From: Cycas panzhihuaensis
Lineage: Eukaryota > Cycadophyta
Assembly (NCBI GenBank): GCA_023213395.1
Contig: CM041465.1
Location: 242,489,741 to 242,553,740 of the forward strand
DNA: 64,000 nt
Direction of reading: 5' to 3'
Every line of letters begins with the position of its first letter. Within the stretch, counting starts at the first letter, position 1. Shown one piece after another: positions 52,741 to 63,465 of the stretch. Under the pieces are notes generated by a model, which was not told where the DNA came from, searched no databases, and saw nothing but the letters and a program-made list of their open reading frames with translations. Both the position numbers and the translations under genes were made by a program.

Positions 52741-54249
52741 CATTACCCTCTTCAAAATGGGGAGGAGTAGGTTCTACAAAAGAGGGAGATTCCTTATATT
52801 GAGGATGAGTGGAAAATAATGAATAGGAGTGTTATATTTTCAAAAAGACCTAGTCTATGATGGTAGGAAGGAATACTAGGGTTAGAACCAGTCAAATGCT
52901 CAAGGATTGCTTCATCATTCTCAAAATGATCTAGATGAAAGAGATCAACCAAAATGACATTCTTTATTAGGGTAGATGGATAAGATAATGACTTGACAAT
53001 CTAGGGATATTTAGGCAAAATATCTTAATGAGATAAAGAGAATTCAATGATAGAAAGAACTTGAGTAAATAGAATAAATCTATTAATAAACTCCCAAGTT
53101 GAGGTAAAAACCTATTTAAACTCTTCATGTTCAAGAGAATAACTAGGAGTTGATATGGTCATCTGAATAAGAGATGATGAAGAATCATTAATAAGATGAT
53201 AGGGAGGAAAATATCTTGATGAGATAAAGAGAATTCAATGATAGAAAGAACTTGAGTAAATAGAATAGATCTATCGATAAACTCCCAAGTTAAGGTAAAA
53301 ACCTATTTGAACTCTTCATGTTCAAGAGAATAACTAGGAGTTGATATGGTCATCTAAATAAGAGATGATGAAGAATCATTAATAGGATGATGGGGAGGAA
53401 AATATCTTGATGAGATAAAGAGAATTCAATGATAGAAAGAACTTGAGTAAATAGAATAGATCTATCAATAAACTCCCAAGTTAAGGTAAAAACCTATTTG
53501 AACTCTTCATGTTCAAGAGAATAACTGGGAGTCGATATGGTCATATAAATAAGAGATGATGAAGAATCGTTAATAAGATGATGGGGAGGAAAAGAGATAG
53601 TTAAAATCAAGTTAATCTCTTGAACTCTATTAGATGAAATTTGATTTGTTTGAGATGAAGTAGAAGGTGAAATAACTTCATCATTAGATGCCAAATCTAA
53701 ATGCCTATGTAATAATAGTTTATTTTCTTATTTATTAAGTTATGTAATGAAATGAGGAGATCAAAAAATATGAGTTGTCATAGATATAGATATATTATAT
53801 GAAGTTGAACCCTCTTATTTAAATGATGGAGTGATCTCATAAGGAGTTACAACACCTATAATTGGAGATAAACATAAGACCTATGAAAAATGACACATAC
53901 TCAAAATTGGAAGATCTAGATTAACTTGATGAACCACAAAAGATTCTTTACAAGACTAGTTAGAATATGATATGTCTTCTTTAAAACAAGAGGAAGACAA
54001 AGAGCTTGATTTAGAAGGAGTGATTTCAACCATATCTACATATTTTGCTTCTATCTGAGAAGGAAGAGTTTGAATAGTAAAGTATTGACCTAAATCGAAG
54101 GATTAAAAGAAGTACTCTAATGAATTGGAGGATTCACCAAGATCAACAATAATTTTAATGAGAGGAACTAATTTCTTGATTGGCTTAGGTTTATGCTTGA
54201 TAATTTTTAGCTCACCTTCATGAATGAACTAGAGTTCACCAAAAATGAA
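52741..54249 (-). pseudogene. Protease-RT spacer of element D
   Basis: This is coding remnant between protease and RT, Ser/Thr/Glu-rich on the - strand, with no known domain. It includes SNDEVISPSTSSQTNQISSN near 53640-53690 and the 191-bp triplication. Confidence 0.55.
53017..53589 (-). repeat. Three tandem copies of a 191-bp unit in the protease-RT spacer of D
   Basis: Units start at 53017, 53208 and 53399, each exactly 191 bp. I counted about 9 differences between units 1 and 2. As 191 is not a multiple of 3, the repeats shift the frame, so the polyprotein could not be read through. One unit carries MTISTPSYSLEHEEFK (about 53494-53545). Confidence 0.95.
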
Positions 54250-54931
54250 AGAACAAACAACAGCCATTTGGGTAATCTAAGGTCTAGTCAAAAGGATGTT
54301 ATACTCCAAATCAAGATCAATGATGGTAAGTTTAGTAAAGACCATTTTACCCTCCAAAGTAGGAGGAAGAGTGATTTAGGTAAGGGGAACCTTTTAGTTC
54401 TTATCATAACCTTAGTAAATCCACTCACAATGATCAAAAATTGAGATCTTTAATTCTTCAACAAGATGAAGAGAAATAACATTAATAGATGATCCTTCAT
54501 CAATGATGACACCTGATATTTATGTCATCCTTGATGATCTCACTATAAAATGGAGGAATATCATTACAAACATGATTAACTTGGCTAGGCAAAGTGGCTA
54601 GATCAAAATAGAGGGTAGAACCAAATATGTTAATAGGAATAGGAACTTTTAATGCATTAAACAAAAGTTGTCGATGCTGAGGGTTATATTTTAATAAATC
54701 CATAACAAATATACTAGCAAGAATAGTCTTTAACTCATTAACTAAGGAAAATGATACATTATGTAGACTAGAAGGAATAAATCAAAACCTAATGGGATGA
54801 GGGGGTATAAGTGACAAAGGGTCAAGATTTTTAGTTATCAAATCATCAGGTGATTTAGATGAACTTATACTTTTTATAGTCTCCACCATGTTGATGGTTC
54901 TCTTGGTTTTACCACAATCAGAAAGTGGGTA
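54250..54931 (-). pseudogene. Element D aspartic protease and gag end
   Basis: The - strand reads GVIIDEGSSINVISLHLVEE near 54465-54510, the retropepsin active-site motif with Glu in the variable second place, followed by LEYNILLTRP near 54310. To the right, 54500-54703 is the segment leading into it (another frame). The rest of gag is cut off by copia-2 at 54937. Confidence 0.75.
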
Positions 54932-54936
54932 AGTTT

Positions 54937-55584
54937 TGTTAGGTAATATGACAATAATGGTTAAGAGGCTAAAATTTTGAAAGGTTGGTAATGCAATTTC
55001 CCCCCTAAAACTTCCTTGGGGGGTTCCAAGGAGGGCGGGAGCCCCCCTTGGATAGGGGGGTGTGGGGGGTGTGGAATTCCCCCCACAAAGAGGGGGTTCA
55101 GGGGTGATAGCCCCTGACCCAAAAATTTAGTGCTGGAAAGTATATTAAATTGTAAATAGAATTAGGGTTGTTTGCTTAAAACACCCTAGATTCTACAATT
55201 GAGATTTGTGCCTTAGATGACCCTCTCATATAGCCTGATTTAGGGCATTTTCATTATGTTGATAGTGTTTAATGTATGATGAGGAGTTGGGCAGCTAGTT
55301 GTTGTTATTGTGAGCACTCTACTACATGATTATGTACATTTTTATCATTCTATAATAATAAAGATCGATAGCTTTCCTATGTGGATGTTTCCTTAGCATA
55401 CTATTAGGGTTTTACCACGTTATATCAGGTTTACATGTGATGCTTGGCTTTCTTGTTTATTTTATTGTTTTATCTCTAGTTTAAGAACTTGCATGTTAAA
55501 TTTTAGTTTTAATTCCTGTAACTAGTTCAAGAATAGTTTAGATCTTGGTGGTGGTTTAAGGGTTAGGACCTTATCTTCTCAATA
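54937..55584 (+). repeat. 5' LTR of copia-2 (648 bp)
   Basis: It starts TGTTAGGTAATATG and ends TTCTCAATA, where the solo copy at 29832 still has CA. It shares the G-rich hairpin (55028-55049, one mismatch), the AATAAA-like signal near 55362 and the whole body with 29188-29832. Confidence 0.93.
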
Positions 55585-55586
55585 AG

Positions 55587-55600
55587 TGGTATGAGAGCCG
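55587..55600 (+). other. Primer binding site of copia-2
   Basis: TGGTATGAGAGCCG, 2 bp after the LTR; one change from the initiator-Met type TGGTATCAGAGCC. Confidence 0.88.
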
Positions 55601-55656
55601 CTTTTATTTTTGAAGCGACTTTATGAAGGTTTTGGTGTTAGCTTCTTCTATACCAA

Positions 55657-56157
55657 ATGGTGAAACTGGCAAGTGCAAAGTTTGAGGTGGATAAATTTAA
55701 TGGCAAGAATAACTTCAAGTTGTGGAAGTTGAAAGCGTATAATGTTCTTGTACAACAAGGCTTGTATAGAGCTCTTACAGGAGAAATGAAGAAACCTATA
55801 GGGATGGACAATGATGAATGGGATGATCTAGACAAAAAGGCTCTTAGCACAATACAATTGTGCTTGGCAGATGAAGTTCTATTTAACATGGCAGGGGAGT
55901 AAACAACAGTAGAATTATGGACCCAGTTGGAAGGCCTGTATATGACTAAATTAGTGACGAATCAAATCTACTTGATGAGGCAGTTATACTCATTACAGAT
56001 GAAGGAAGGTACAAAATTATTGACCATTTAAATATTTTCAATACTCTTATTTGTCAATTGGCTAGTATCAATGTCAAAATTAAGGATGAGGATAAGGTTT
56101 TGGATGCGCATCTATGGGATAATCACCTAGCTGAGTAGGAATAACGATGATCGATAG
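55657..56157 (+). pseudogene. copia-2 gag, N-terminal part
   Basis: An open frame from ATG 55657 to 55902 gives ASAKFEVDKFNGKNNFKLWK and VQQGLYRALTGEM, the start of a copia gag (FNGKN-x-x-LW). After the TAG-like break at 55900 it goes on with LWTQLEGLYMTK and YLMRQLYSLQMKEG, then shifts frame near 56015 to IFNTLICQLASINVKIKDED. This is the capsid-forming gag. It ends where element C is inserted. Confidence 0.88.
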
Positions 56158-58839
56158 TGATATCGGGGGTGTGGATGAAAGCCTATAAGTGAAGCGAGGA
56201 CCACGCAGGGCACCCTATGTGCTAGAGCATGAGTTCAAGACCTGCGGATGATACCCAACTACATGAGAGTGGTTACCTACCTCGAAGAGGAAGAGGGAAA
56301 GCAAGGGAGGTAGCTTGGATAGACTTAGGAGGAAAGTCCTCCCACCCTTGGATGGCCAGAAGGGGAGGAAAGGAATCCTTGAGGGTTTCCCTATGACAGA
56401 GGGAAATAAGTGGGAACAAGGTAGGTGATAACTTACGATGTGACTAAGATCTCCGTGGTTATTTGACTAAGTAAATAGAACCAAGAAGAGGAGAAGGGAG
56501 TGGGAGTGAACAACCAACCCTAAAATCACCCTTGACATTTTGAAAAAAGAACAATCAAGGAAATCAGAATGGTATCACATATGCAAGAAAACCAAACCAA
56601 GCAGGAGTGAGCCAAAAGGCCGAGGGTAGGGTTTGCAAGCCAAGGAAAAGGAAAGGGGGAAATCTCCTATAGGTCCTTTTCCTATATGAATGTGGTGCGT
56701 AATGTGTAAATATGCAAATGTAGGTAAAAGATGTTATTTTCCTTTTCTCTTTTATGTGTGACCTATTTAACTAATGCATAGACCTCAACTAAAAGTGCGA
56801 AAAGGAAAGTGGGGGCAAAAGAGAGAAGTACGTACCTGGGAGGTGTAGCGGTTGATGGAAGGCCTCACCCATGTGCCACGCACGTCCTCACCAAGCCCAC
56901 GAATGATGGAGGGGCTTCCTTACCTTCCCCTTACGAAAGAAAAGTGAAAGGAAATGAATGAAAGCAAAGAGCAAAATAAAGAACCTTACCCAGATCTGAG
57001 CGCTTCACACCTTTGCAAGAGCACCGCGGCAACGTGCACATGCATAAACCTATCCCTTCCAAGAAGGGGCTACAAGAGACAATCTATGTGTATGCAAATA
57101 TATATAAGTGCTATTAACATTAGAATGTTAGAGAAAGACAACTGCTACAATAAACTCTAAAAACCCTCTCTCAAAAAGGTTAGACATCAAGCGAAATGGC
57201 GCAAGGGAAGCCTTAGGATGGTTAACCCTCCGCTAAAATCTCCACACGACTTGTAAACATAGCAAGGTAGTGGGTAGAAGTCATTAAGGACAGCTAAGAG
57301 ATGCCAAGGAAAGTGAAACAAGGTGTTGGAAAGTAAGCAAGACGCAGAGTTGCTATGGGCAATAATCCAGTGCCATAAACCTTGCTAATGAGAACAAAGG
57401 GTACCCAACAACACATGGGACTCTACGAGGGTCCAAATGAGAGGCAAGCAGGCCTGGAATTAGTGCAACAAGTGGCTGCATATGTTGATAATCCAGTGCT
57501 AGCCTAGGGCTCAATCTCTCTTAATAATCTCAAGAAGAACATGGAATGAGAGATGAGAAGGTGGGAAGGGATTACCCTTGGAGAGAAGGACTGAAAGGGG
57601 GGCTGCCCTGCCTTACTCTCTTCACCTAGCCTTGGGACTCTTCTCTTGCTATTCTGTTGAAGAAAATCAGCAGAGGGAAGGTGGAGCCAAGAAGCAGCAA
57701 ATCAAACACTATGGAAAGACAACTTTTCAACAATGAAAATTGAAGAAAATGGGTAAATAAAGCAAGAAATGGGTCCAAATAGGGAGTAACTCACCAAAAA
57801 ATAGAAGAAAAGAGTTGGTAAGACCTACTGGGTGGATGTATGATAGATCTAGGCCTACTAACAGTAAGAAGGAGGGTCCCTGTAGGGGTTTGTAAGAGGC
57901 AAATCTAACAAACAGCTGAGAGGAGCACTATTAGGCGAGTTGTAGAAGAATCAGCACCAAAAACACTTGATGAAACCTAGAAAGAGGCTTCCCACCATTG
58001 AAGAAAAGAGTTGCAGATGAGTCCTGGCCTAAGGTTGTAGGAACGCAGGCCTGCAAAAACACCTATGGCAGAGGGAGCAGGAGAACAGAAGTTGTAGCAG
58101 GAGTTGTTGAGTTTTTGAGTAAAAAATAACCTAAGAGATCCTCAAAATGATGAGGGCTTCAATACTTATGCCAATCCCAGCTCTAAGTGAACAAATAGAG
58201 TGTGAATAGGGCTGAGATGGATGTGAGGATACATGGCAATTTCATGGAAAAAGTAAGAATTTCTATGGTAGTTTTTAAAAAATAACTGATGACAGTAGCA
58301 CCGTGGTAAACTTCACGATACTGCTAAGTTTATAGCGGTGCAGGACTAGAAAGCCAGAATGGTAGATTTTTGGGCTCCGGGAGCTTTGGGAGATGATTTG
58401 ATAGGCCTAGGAGGGGCTGGCCCTCCTGTCTAGGTCACTGAGACAATCCAGAAAGCACTAGATAGAGATAAGCAAAGCATCAATGAGGAAAGATCCTAGA
58501 ATGAGGTGCTAAGTGCTTCAGGTCAGGGTACGAACGGATCATACAGACTAAAAAAGGAATTGAGGCAGTACGGAGACAATGCAGAAGGTCGTATAGTACC
58601 ATAGGGATGCCTACCTTGTAGAAAGGTAGGTCCCGTTAGGTCATCATAGGCTCACAATATGATGGGCAACATGAACAGGCAATAAATGCAAAGTAGTCAT
58701 GCAAATGAAGCAAGCAGTCATGCAATGAGGCAACACTTATGTCAACCTTTCTAAGAAATTATGCAAGTGAAAAGAGAGAAGCATACCTGAGCTTACCTGA
58801 GTTGATCTATCCATATCCATTCCCAGTAGCTGGGAAACA
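56158..58839 (-). repeat. 3' LTR of element C (about 2.7 kb)
   Basis: The inner end is firm: on the - strand it starts TGTTTCCCAGCTACTGG right after the polypurine tract. It shares with the LTRs of A this terminus and several inner blocks, but is well diverged. The outer end (+ TGATATCGGGGGTG) is tentative. The small frame at 56954-57160 is not conserved in A. Confidence 0.7.
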
Positions 58840-58851
58840 CTACCCCCTTGG
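58840..58851 (-). other. Polypurine tract of element C
   Basis: CCAAGGGGGTAG on the - strand just before the LTR start TGTTTCCC. In element A the matching place is deleted. Confidence 0.8.
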
Positions 58852-59279
58852 TAGCAGATCCTCACTACTCGGAAGCATGATGTAATGGCAAAAGCTAGCA
58901 ACACAACTGTCAGTAGCATATGTGTATATACATATATATATAAATCATGATCATAGTAAGAGTCAAGGGTGCCGACAAGTGTCATGGTAGAATGCATAGA
59001 TACGAGGACAAAGGTAGAGATAACATAGGGGCTGCCTATGTGCCACCCAGGAATCGACCGAAAGCTAGAAGGACGAGGGGATTACCCCCATCATAAAAAG
59101 ATGCAGAGAGATGTGCATGATAAATTCAAGTAGAGGAAATAAGTGAGTAAAGTTGGTAGTCATCATAATTTAACCTCATTAGTGGCTAGCTTTTGGAGGT
59201 GCAAACGAACCATAAGGTGATCTGCATGATGGCCTGAAACTTGGGTGAGAGAGCGATTGGGCAAGTTTCAGGAGCGGTC
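58852..59279. other. Spacer between polypurine tract and extra RNase H (element C)
   Basis: No gene. It matches 7433-7950 of element A, with shared blocks such as GGAAGCATG and AGCTAGCAACACA or ATGCTAGCAACACA. Confidence 0.6.
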
Positions 59280-59690
59280 AACAAGAAGAGGAAGGCGATG
59301 CTTAAGGATGAGGTGAACGAGACTATCTACCTCAATGTTGAGGGCCCGAGGAATGTGTCAGATGTTGATAGACTGGAAATTGGCCAGCAGGGATCTAGCA
59401 GTCGAAGCGAGGGCTCTCAAGTAAGGCCATTGCACTTGGTAAACCTGGGTGAGATGGGACACCACCACTTAGGAGTCACAAAGAAGGACAATCAATCCGT
59501 GATAGAAATAGAGTGCATCGATGAGAGCTTCAATAATGGTCGTGTACTCGGCTTTGTTATTGATAGCCTTAGTGAGGAAGATTTCAAAACATAGAAAATC
59601 ATGTCCGAAAGAGCTATGAAGAATCCAAGCAGTAGCAGAAGGTCCAAGGTTATCGCGGCTCCCACCATCGATAAAAATGAAGAGAGACAT
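59280..59690 (-). pseudogene. Element C second (archaeal-type) RNase H
   Basis: From the ATG at 59690 the - strand reads MSLFIFIDGGSRDNLGPSAT, AINNKAEYTTIIEALIDALY and IVLLCDS, with the three acidic residues (Asp in IDGGS, Glu in AEY, Asp in CDS) all present. After one stop the same frame area goes on with SHLTQVYQVQWPYLRALAST and HIPRALNIEVDSLVH, the end of the fold. It is a domain of the extended pol or a separate product of the Tat element, expected to degrade RNA in RNA/DNA hybrids. One stop and possible small changes break it; it is the best-kept of three copies in the window. Confidence 0.85.
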
Positions 59691-60228
59691 AGATTATGGA
59701 AGAGAAAGTCTTGATGGAGAAAATATGTGATAATATAAGAGTTGAAGTATAAAGGCACTCATATGGCAAGCAATAAATAGCCGCGAAGGGTAGGAGGACC
59801 TAACAACAAGGCTACCCAAGGACAAGAGCAAACTATCTAACCATCGGCTGAGAGTGGGTGGCACAAGGGCATCCTCGGGTACCAAAGGTTACTTAAGAAA
59901 GTAAAGAATAACTCTAAACAGAGGGAGCATTCCCTTTGGAGGCCCCAAGAGAAGGAACAGGCTACAAAAATGGGTCCAAGACGGTGAAACAAGCCAAACG
60001 AGTATAAACTCGAGCATACACGGGAGCGGCATGCAAAACGAGGTAAAAGGGCCTTGCGAAAGATGCATGGAAAGGGTGCCATAAATGCATCTGCAAGAAA
60101 GAGCAAACTAGAGGCTAAGGGAGCACAATAGGAGATAGGGCCAGAAGGCAAAGGTGATCGAGGGTAGGAGATGTTCCAAAGGGCTGTCACGAGGTCAAAA
60201 ATAGAGACAGTACCTGTCAAGGTCCTCA
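59691..60228. other. Spacer upstream of antisense PMD promoter (element C)
   Basis: The open frames here (59492-59758, 59694-59885 and 59837-60229 on -, and 59241-59594 on +) have no conserved mate in element A and are judged shadows. The region would hold upstream promoter sequence of the PMD gene. Confidence 0.5.
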
Positions 60229-60270
60229 CCTATATAAGGAAATTTGACAGAAAATTGATTCATTTTCATG
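60229..60270 (+). promoter_or_regulatory. TATA box and start region of antisense PMD gene, element C
   Basis: CCTATATAAGG at 60229-60239 and, about 26 bp after the TATA start, GATTCATTTTCATGGGCT, which holds the ATG at 60268. Both blocks recur in element A (8891 and 8921) though the spacer between diverges. This suggests an own pol II promoter facing against gag-pol. Confidence 0.7.
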
Positions 60271-62820
60271 GGCTCTCAAGATAATCCAAAGCCATTCCCC
60301 TATGTAGCAGAGTACTACCCAACTTTGGAGGCACGCAGAGGGAGATCAAACCATCGGATCAGGGTGAGAGGATAGTCGTCAGGACCATCAAGATGAGATG
60401 ACGAGCACTAGGCCAGATCTAGTGAGAGGATCCTACAAAACCCACCCCATCTCATGATTTAAATTTTACTGCTTTTTATTGATTTTTATGTAGGTTTTTA
60501 GGCCCCATATGGGCGAGAAAATGCCTCTCGGAGTCCAAATTGGACCCAGAAAGAGGCGGGACCAGGGCATTAGATAGCCCTGGTCCCAGTGGGCCTGCCT
60601 ATAACCCACAAAAAGTGATTTTTTTGAGTTTTTTAGTAGGAAAACCTCCCCTTTTGGGGGGGTGTCATTCACACCACGGCAAAGATTGCAGTGCCATGAT
60701 CTTTACTGCGAGACCTGGGCCAAACTCTATGATACCGTCAAGTTTAGCATGGTGCAAAGGCAGAACTACAGAAAAAAGAAGAAAGGGACCTGAGGGGCCC
60801 TGAATCTTGATCAGATGAAGTTGAGAGATAGCCTAAAGGCTGAGAGATGAGCATAGGCTTGACTCTAACTGGTTTCGTGATGTTTACAGGCTGTGATTGC
60901 AGTGGGGAACCGCGAGAATATAGGGATGGCCATGTTGAGTTTCATAGAGATGATGACCAGGGAGGACAAGGGAGTTCTGCAAAGATACGGGTTGCTGAAG
61001 GTGGTGAGGACACCTCAGTATATGTCAGACCAGAGGTTATTGATCAATATAGTGTCGCATTGGGACTGGAGGAGGCACGTGTTCCACCTACCCTAGGTGG
61101 GAGACATAACAGTGACACCAAGAGACATTAGGAGGATATTGGGGCTACCGACGACTGGGAGGCCAGTGGTACTAGGAGCGCTACCTAGCAATAAGGCAAT
61201 ACACAGGGAGGTGGTGATATTCTTCACATGACAGGAGAGATGGTAGAGGAGGGGGATACCCCTATAGACCATGGTTATATCGAGAGTTCCTCGTGTGAGG
61301 AAATTGATCACACTGTGTGTTATGTTCTAGATCTTCCGGAAATAGAACTATAGAGACATACCGGGTGGCTAGATGGACATAGTGTGTCGGTGTGAGGCAG
61401 GCGAGAGGATGGACAAGGCCACTCTAATAACGGTGAACCTCGTCGCATAGTTAAACGCTATCAGAGTGTCAGGTAGAGGAGGACTCTCGTATAGCACATT
61501 ATTGTAGTGTTAGTTCTTCGACCACTTTGGATCAGTGGCACTGGTAGGGGGACCACACCCTATCGTAGAGTGGGCCCTGATGGTACATAGGTGGCAGACA
61601 AGGCTCAGAGGGACCGAGGACCAGGCTCATGTCTGACGCTCAGTGGAGGCCACATCACTAGACCTCCTCACCATGGCAGATTATACAACAGATCCATACA
61701 GAGCGGTGAGGTGGGGTAGTGATGATGAGGCAGAAGGAGCAGGGGTGCCCCCGAGATATGATGAGGGTGGAGATGGAGGTGATGGGGCTGGCCCATCAGG
61801 ACCTACAGGAGAAGTAGGTCCATCAAGGACAACAGGTGGAGGAGCAAGGCCATCTGGGACTACCGGCAGAGAGGCAGGCCCAACAGGGGCTGCAGAGGTG
61901 AGTAGGGGGCTAGTGACATGGGCCCGTAGGCTACAGATCGTCAAGAGATCCAGAGAGGTGGTAGTTGCACCAACCATAGAGAGGATAGATGCCCTAACTA
62001 TCGAGGTGATGGAAGAAGAGGTATCTGAGGAGGAGGAGGTACCTACAGTTGGCGGAGCACCAGAGGGAGAGGCAGTCACCTAGAGAGAGGAGCCAGTAGC
62101 CACACCAGGTGAGACATGACCATTTCCTATCGTCATTTGATTTCCAGATATATATGTTGATTTGGTTTTGATTTGATATCCATGGACATGTACTGATACA
62201 TGACGTGCTAGATTGTAGGTATGGTAGATATCCAGAGGTTGGTGGAGGTAGTAGTTTGAGAGGTATTCCCTCGGGCCTTCGCAGAGGGACAACCTCCCAT
62301 CCAAGCAGGAGATGAGCCTAGAGCAGCAGGCAGTCACATGGAAACATTCACCCCATTGATGCAAGTGAGAGATATATGGGGGGCAAAGTCTCAGGAGCAT
62401 GAGGCATGTGCGAGGCGGCCGCAGGCTGAGATGGACGCCACCCGAGCTAAGAGGGACACCTTACAGGCACAAGTGCAGGTACAGGAAGCTCATGGAGGAG
62501 CCAGAGGGGACATGGAGAGCCATGTCCAGGTGATAGTGCTAAAGGAGAGACTCTGGGGGATGGAGGAGAGGCTTCACCTCATAGAGATGGAGCGAGATCG
62601 TATCTAGGTACGATACGACCGACTAATCGAGGACATGGCATCAAGGTCGGCATGGAGCAGGATGCAAACTCATACAATAATGACGACCCTGAGGATGCCA
62701 TGGGATGAGGGGAGTGAGGTAGGGAGCTCACAGAGACTCAGGAGGAGTCTCAGAGGGATGTGGTCCCCAAGAGAGAGATCACACCAACCAGGAGATGATA
62801 CCCCAGGAGCAGAGCGGTAG
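60268..62820 (+). pseudogene. Antisense three-exon plant mobile domain (PMD) gene of element C
   Basis: Exon 1 60268-60363 (32 codons, MGSQDNPKPFPYVAEYYPTL start); intron 60364-60889 (GTGAGA to TTTACAG, phase 0); exon 2 60890-62108; intron 62109-62218 (GTGAGA to TTGTAG, phase 1); exon 3 62219-62820. The exons sum to 1917 nt, 639 codons, one frame throughout. Exon 2 holds the PMD: NRENIGMAMLSFIEMM, then HWDWRRHVFHLP, and after a stop VGDITVTPRDIRRILGLPTT, the typical motif near residues 90-115. A Gly/Pro repeat and acidic tail follow. Exon 3 has a probable coiled coil (VLKERLWGMEERLHLIEMER). Fourteen internal stops (11 TAG, 3 TGA) and no frame shift. PMD proteins are known from host silencing genes and transposons; the role here is unknown. 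Confidence 0.82.
61790..61905 (+). repeat. 30-bp repeats in PMD exon of element C
   Basis: Roughly four 30-bp units code for GPSGPTGEV, GPSRTTGGGA, RPSGTTGREA and GPTGAAEV. The matching place in A has 30-bp repeats of different sequence (10501-10604). Confidence 0.8.
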
Positions 62821-63465
62821 TAGAATAGGGTATATGCACTTGTTTTGACAAGGGAAAGCACAGACCTCTAGGGGGACCATATATAGAGTCATATGATTGT
62901 ACCCCCCTATAAGGACACCGACTTCCCATAGAGGATATACCATACCATATGTATGATATGATACATGATTTTGATGTATATATATAAACGGGGTGATTGG
63001 TACCCCATTTTAGCATATGTAATGATATGTATATTTTGTTTGATGAATGATATGTATGGTTGCATTTTATTATGATATTTGTTTAAGATGCACATATTTC
63101 CTTTCATGCAGGGCCATATACCTAATAGGAGCACACACAACCACCATGAATAGGGGTGATAGACATATGTGGGGTTAGGAAATAAGGTGACATGCACGTC
63201 CACGTGGGAGCATAGCGGGATATGCAAAAGAAATACCAAGTAAGAGAGGAGTGACGATACTCCAGAGCGTCATCCTAACTAGGGGATGCCCAAATAGGAG
63301 GACAAGGTCCCAAGGAAAATGGGAGAAAGGGTTCCGCGGGAGGAACCAGAAGGAGACGAAGAGGCCATCCTAAGTCGTCATTCCACCTGTGGCTGGGAGG
63401 AATGGGAACAAACTTAAGATGGTAGTTTAGGCTAATTTCAGAGTGGGGGCGAGGTGACGATAGGG
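62821..63465. other. 3' region of the PMD gene and spacer before integrase (element C)
   Basis: No gene. It aligns with 13243-14257 of A in several blocks, ending with GTAGTTTAGGCTAATTTC at 63423. The - frames (62750-63016, 62907-63239) are not conserved in A. Confidence 0.6.

Larger units (their letters stand above)
54937..56157 (+). mobile_element. copia-2: Ty1/copia element (5' part), cut by element C
   Basis: 5' LTR (54937-55584), initiator-Met primer site and the first 450 bp of gag follow each other on the + strand. Element C interrupts the gag near 56158. The remainder and the 3' LTR should lie beyond the right end of the window. The solo LTR at 29188 belongs to the same family. Confidence 0.85.

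Noticed and set aside
53017-53589. CRISPR-like array
   Set aside because: Units are directly adjacent 191-bp copies without spacers; this is a tandem duplication in a plant transposon.
59492-60229. Several long frames on the - strand upstream of the PMD promoter
   Set aside because: They are not conserved in element A at the same place and overlap the RNase H frame or the promoter and exon 1. Read as shadows of purine-rich sequence.
61681-62079. 132-residue - strand frame opposite the PMD exon
   Set aside because: It mirrors the Gly/Pro repeat and acidic tail of the + strand exon; codon pattern and conservation support the + strand.
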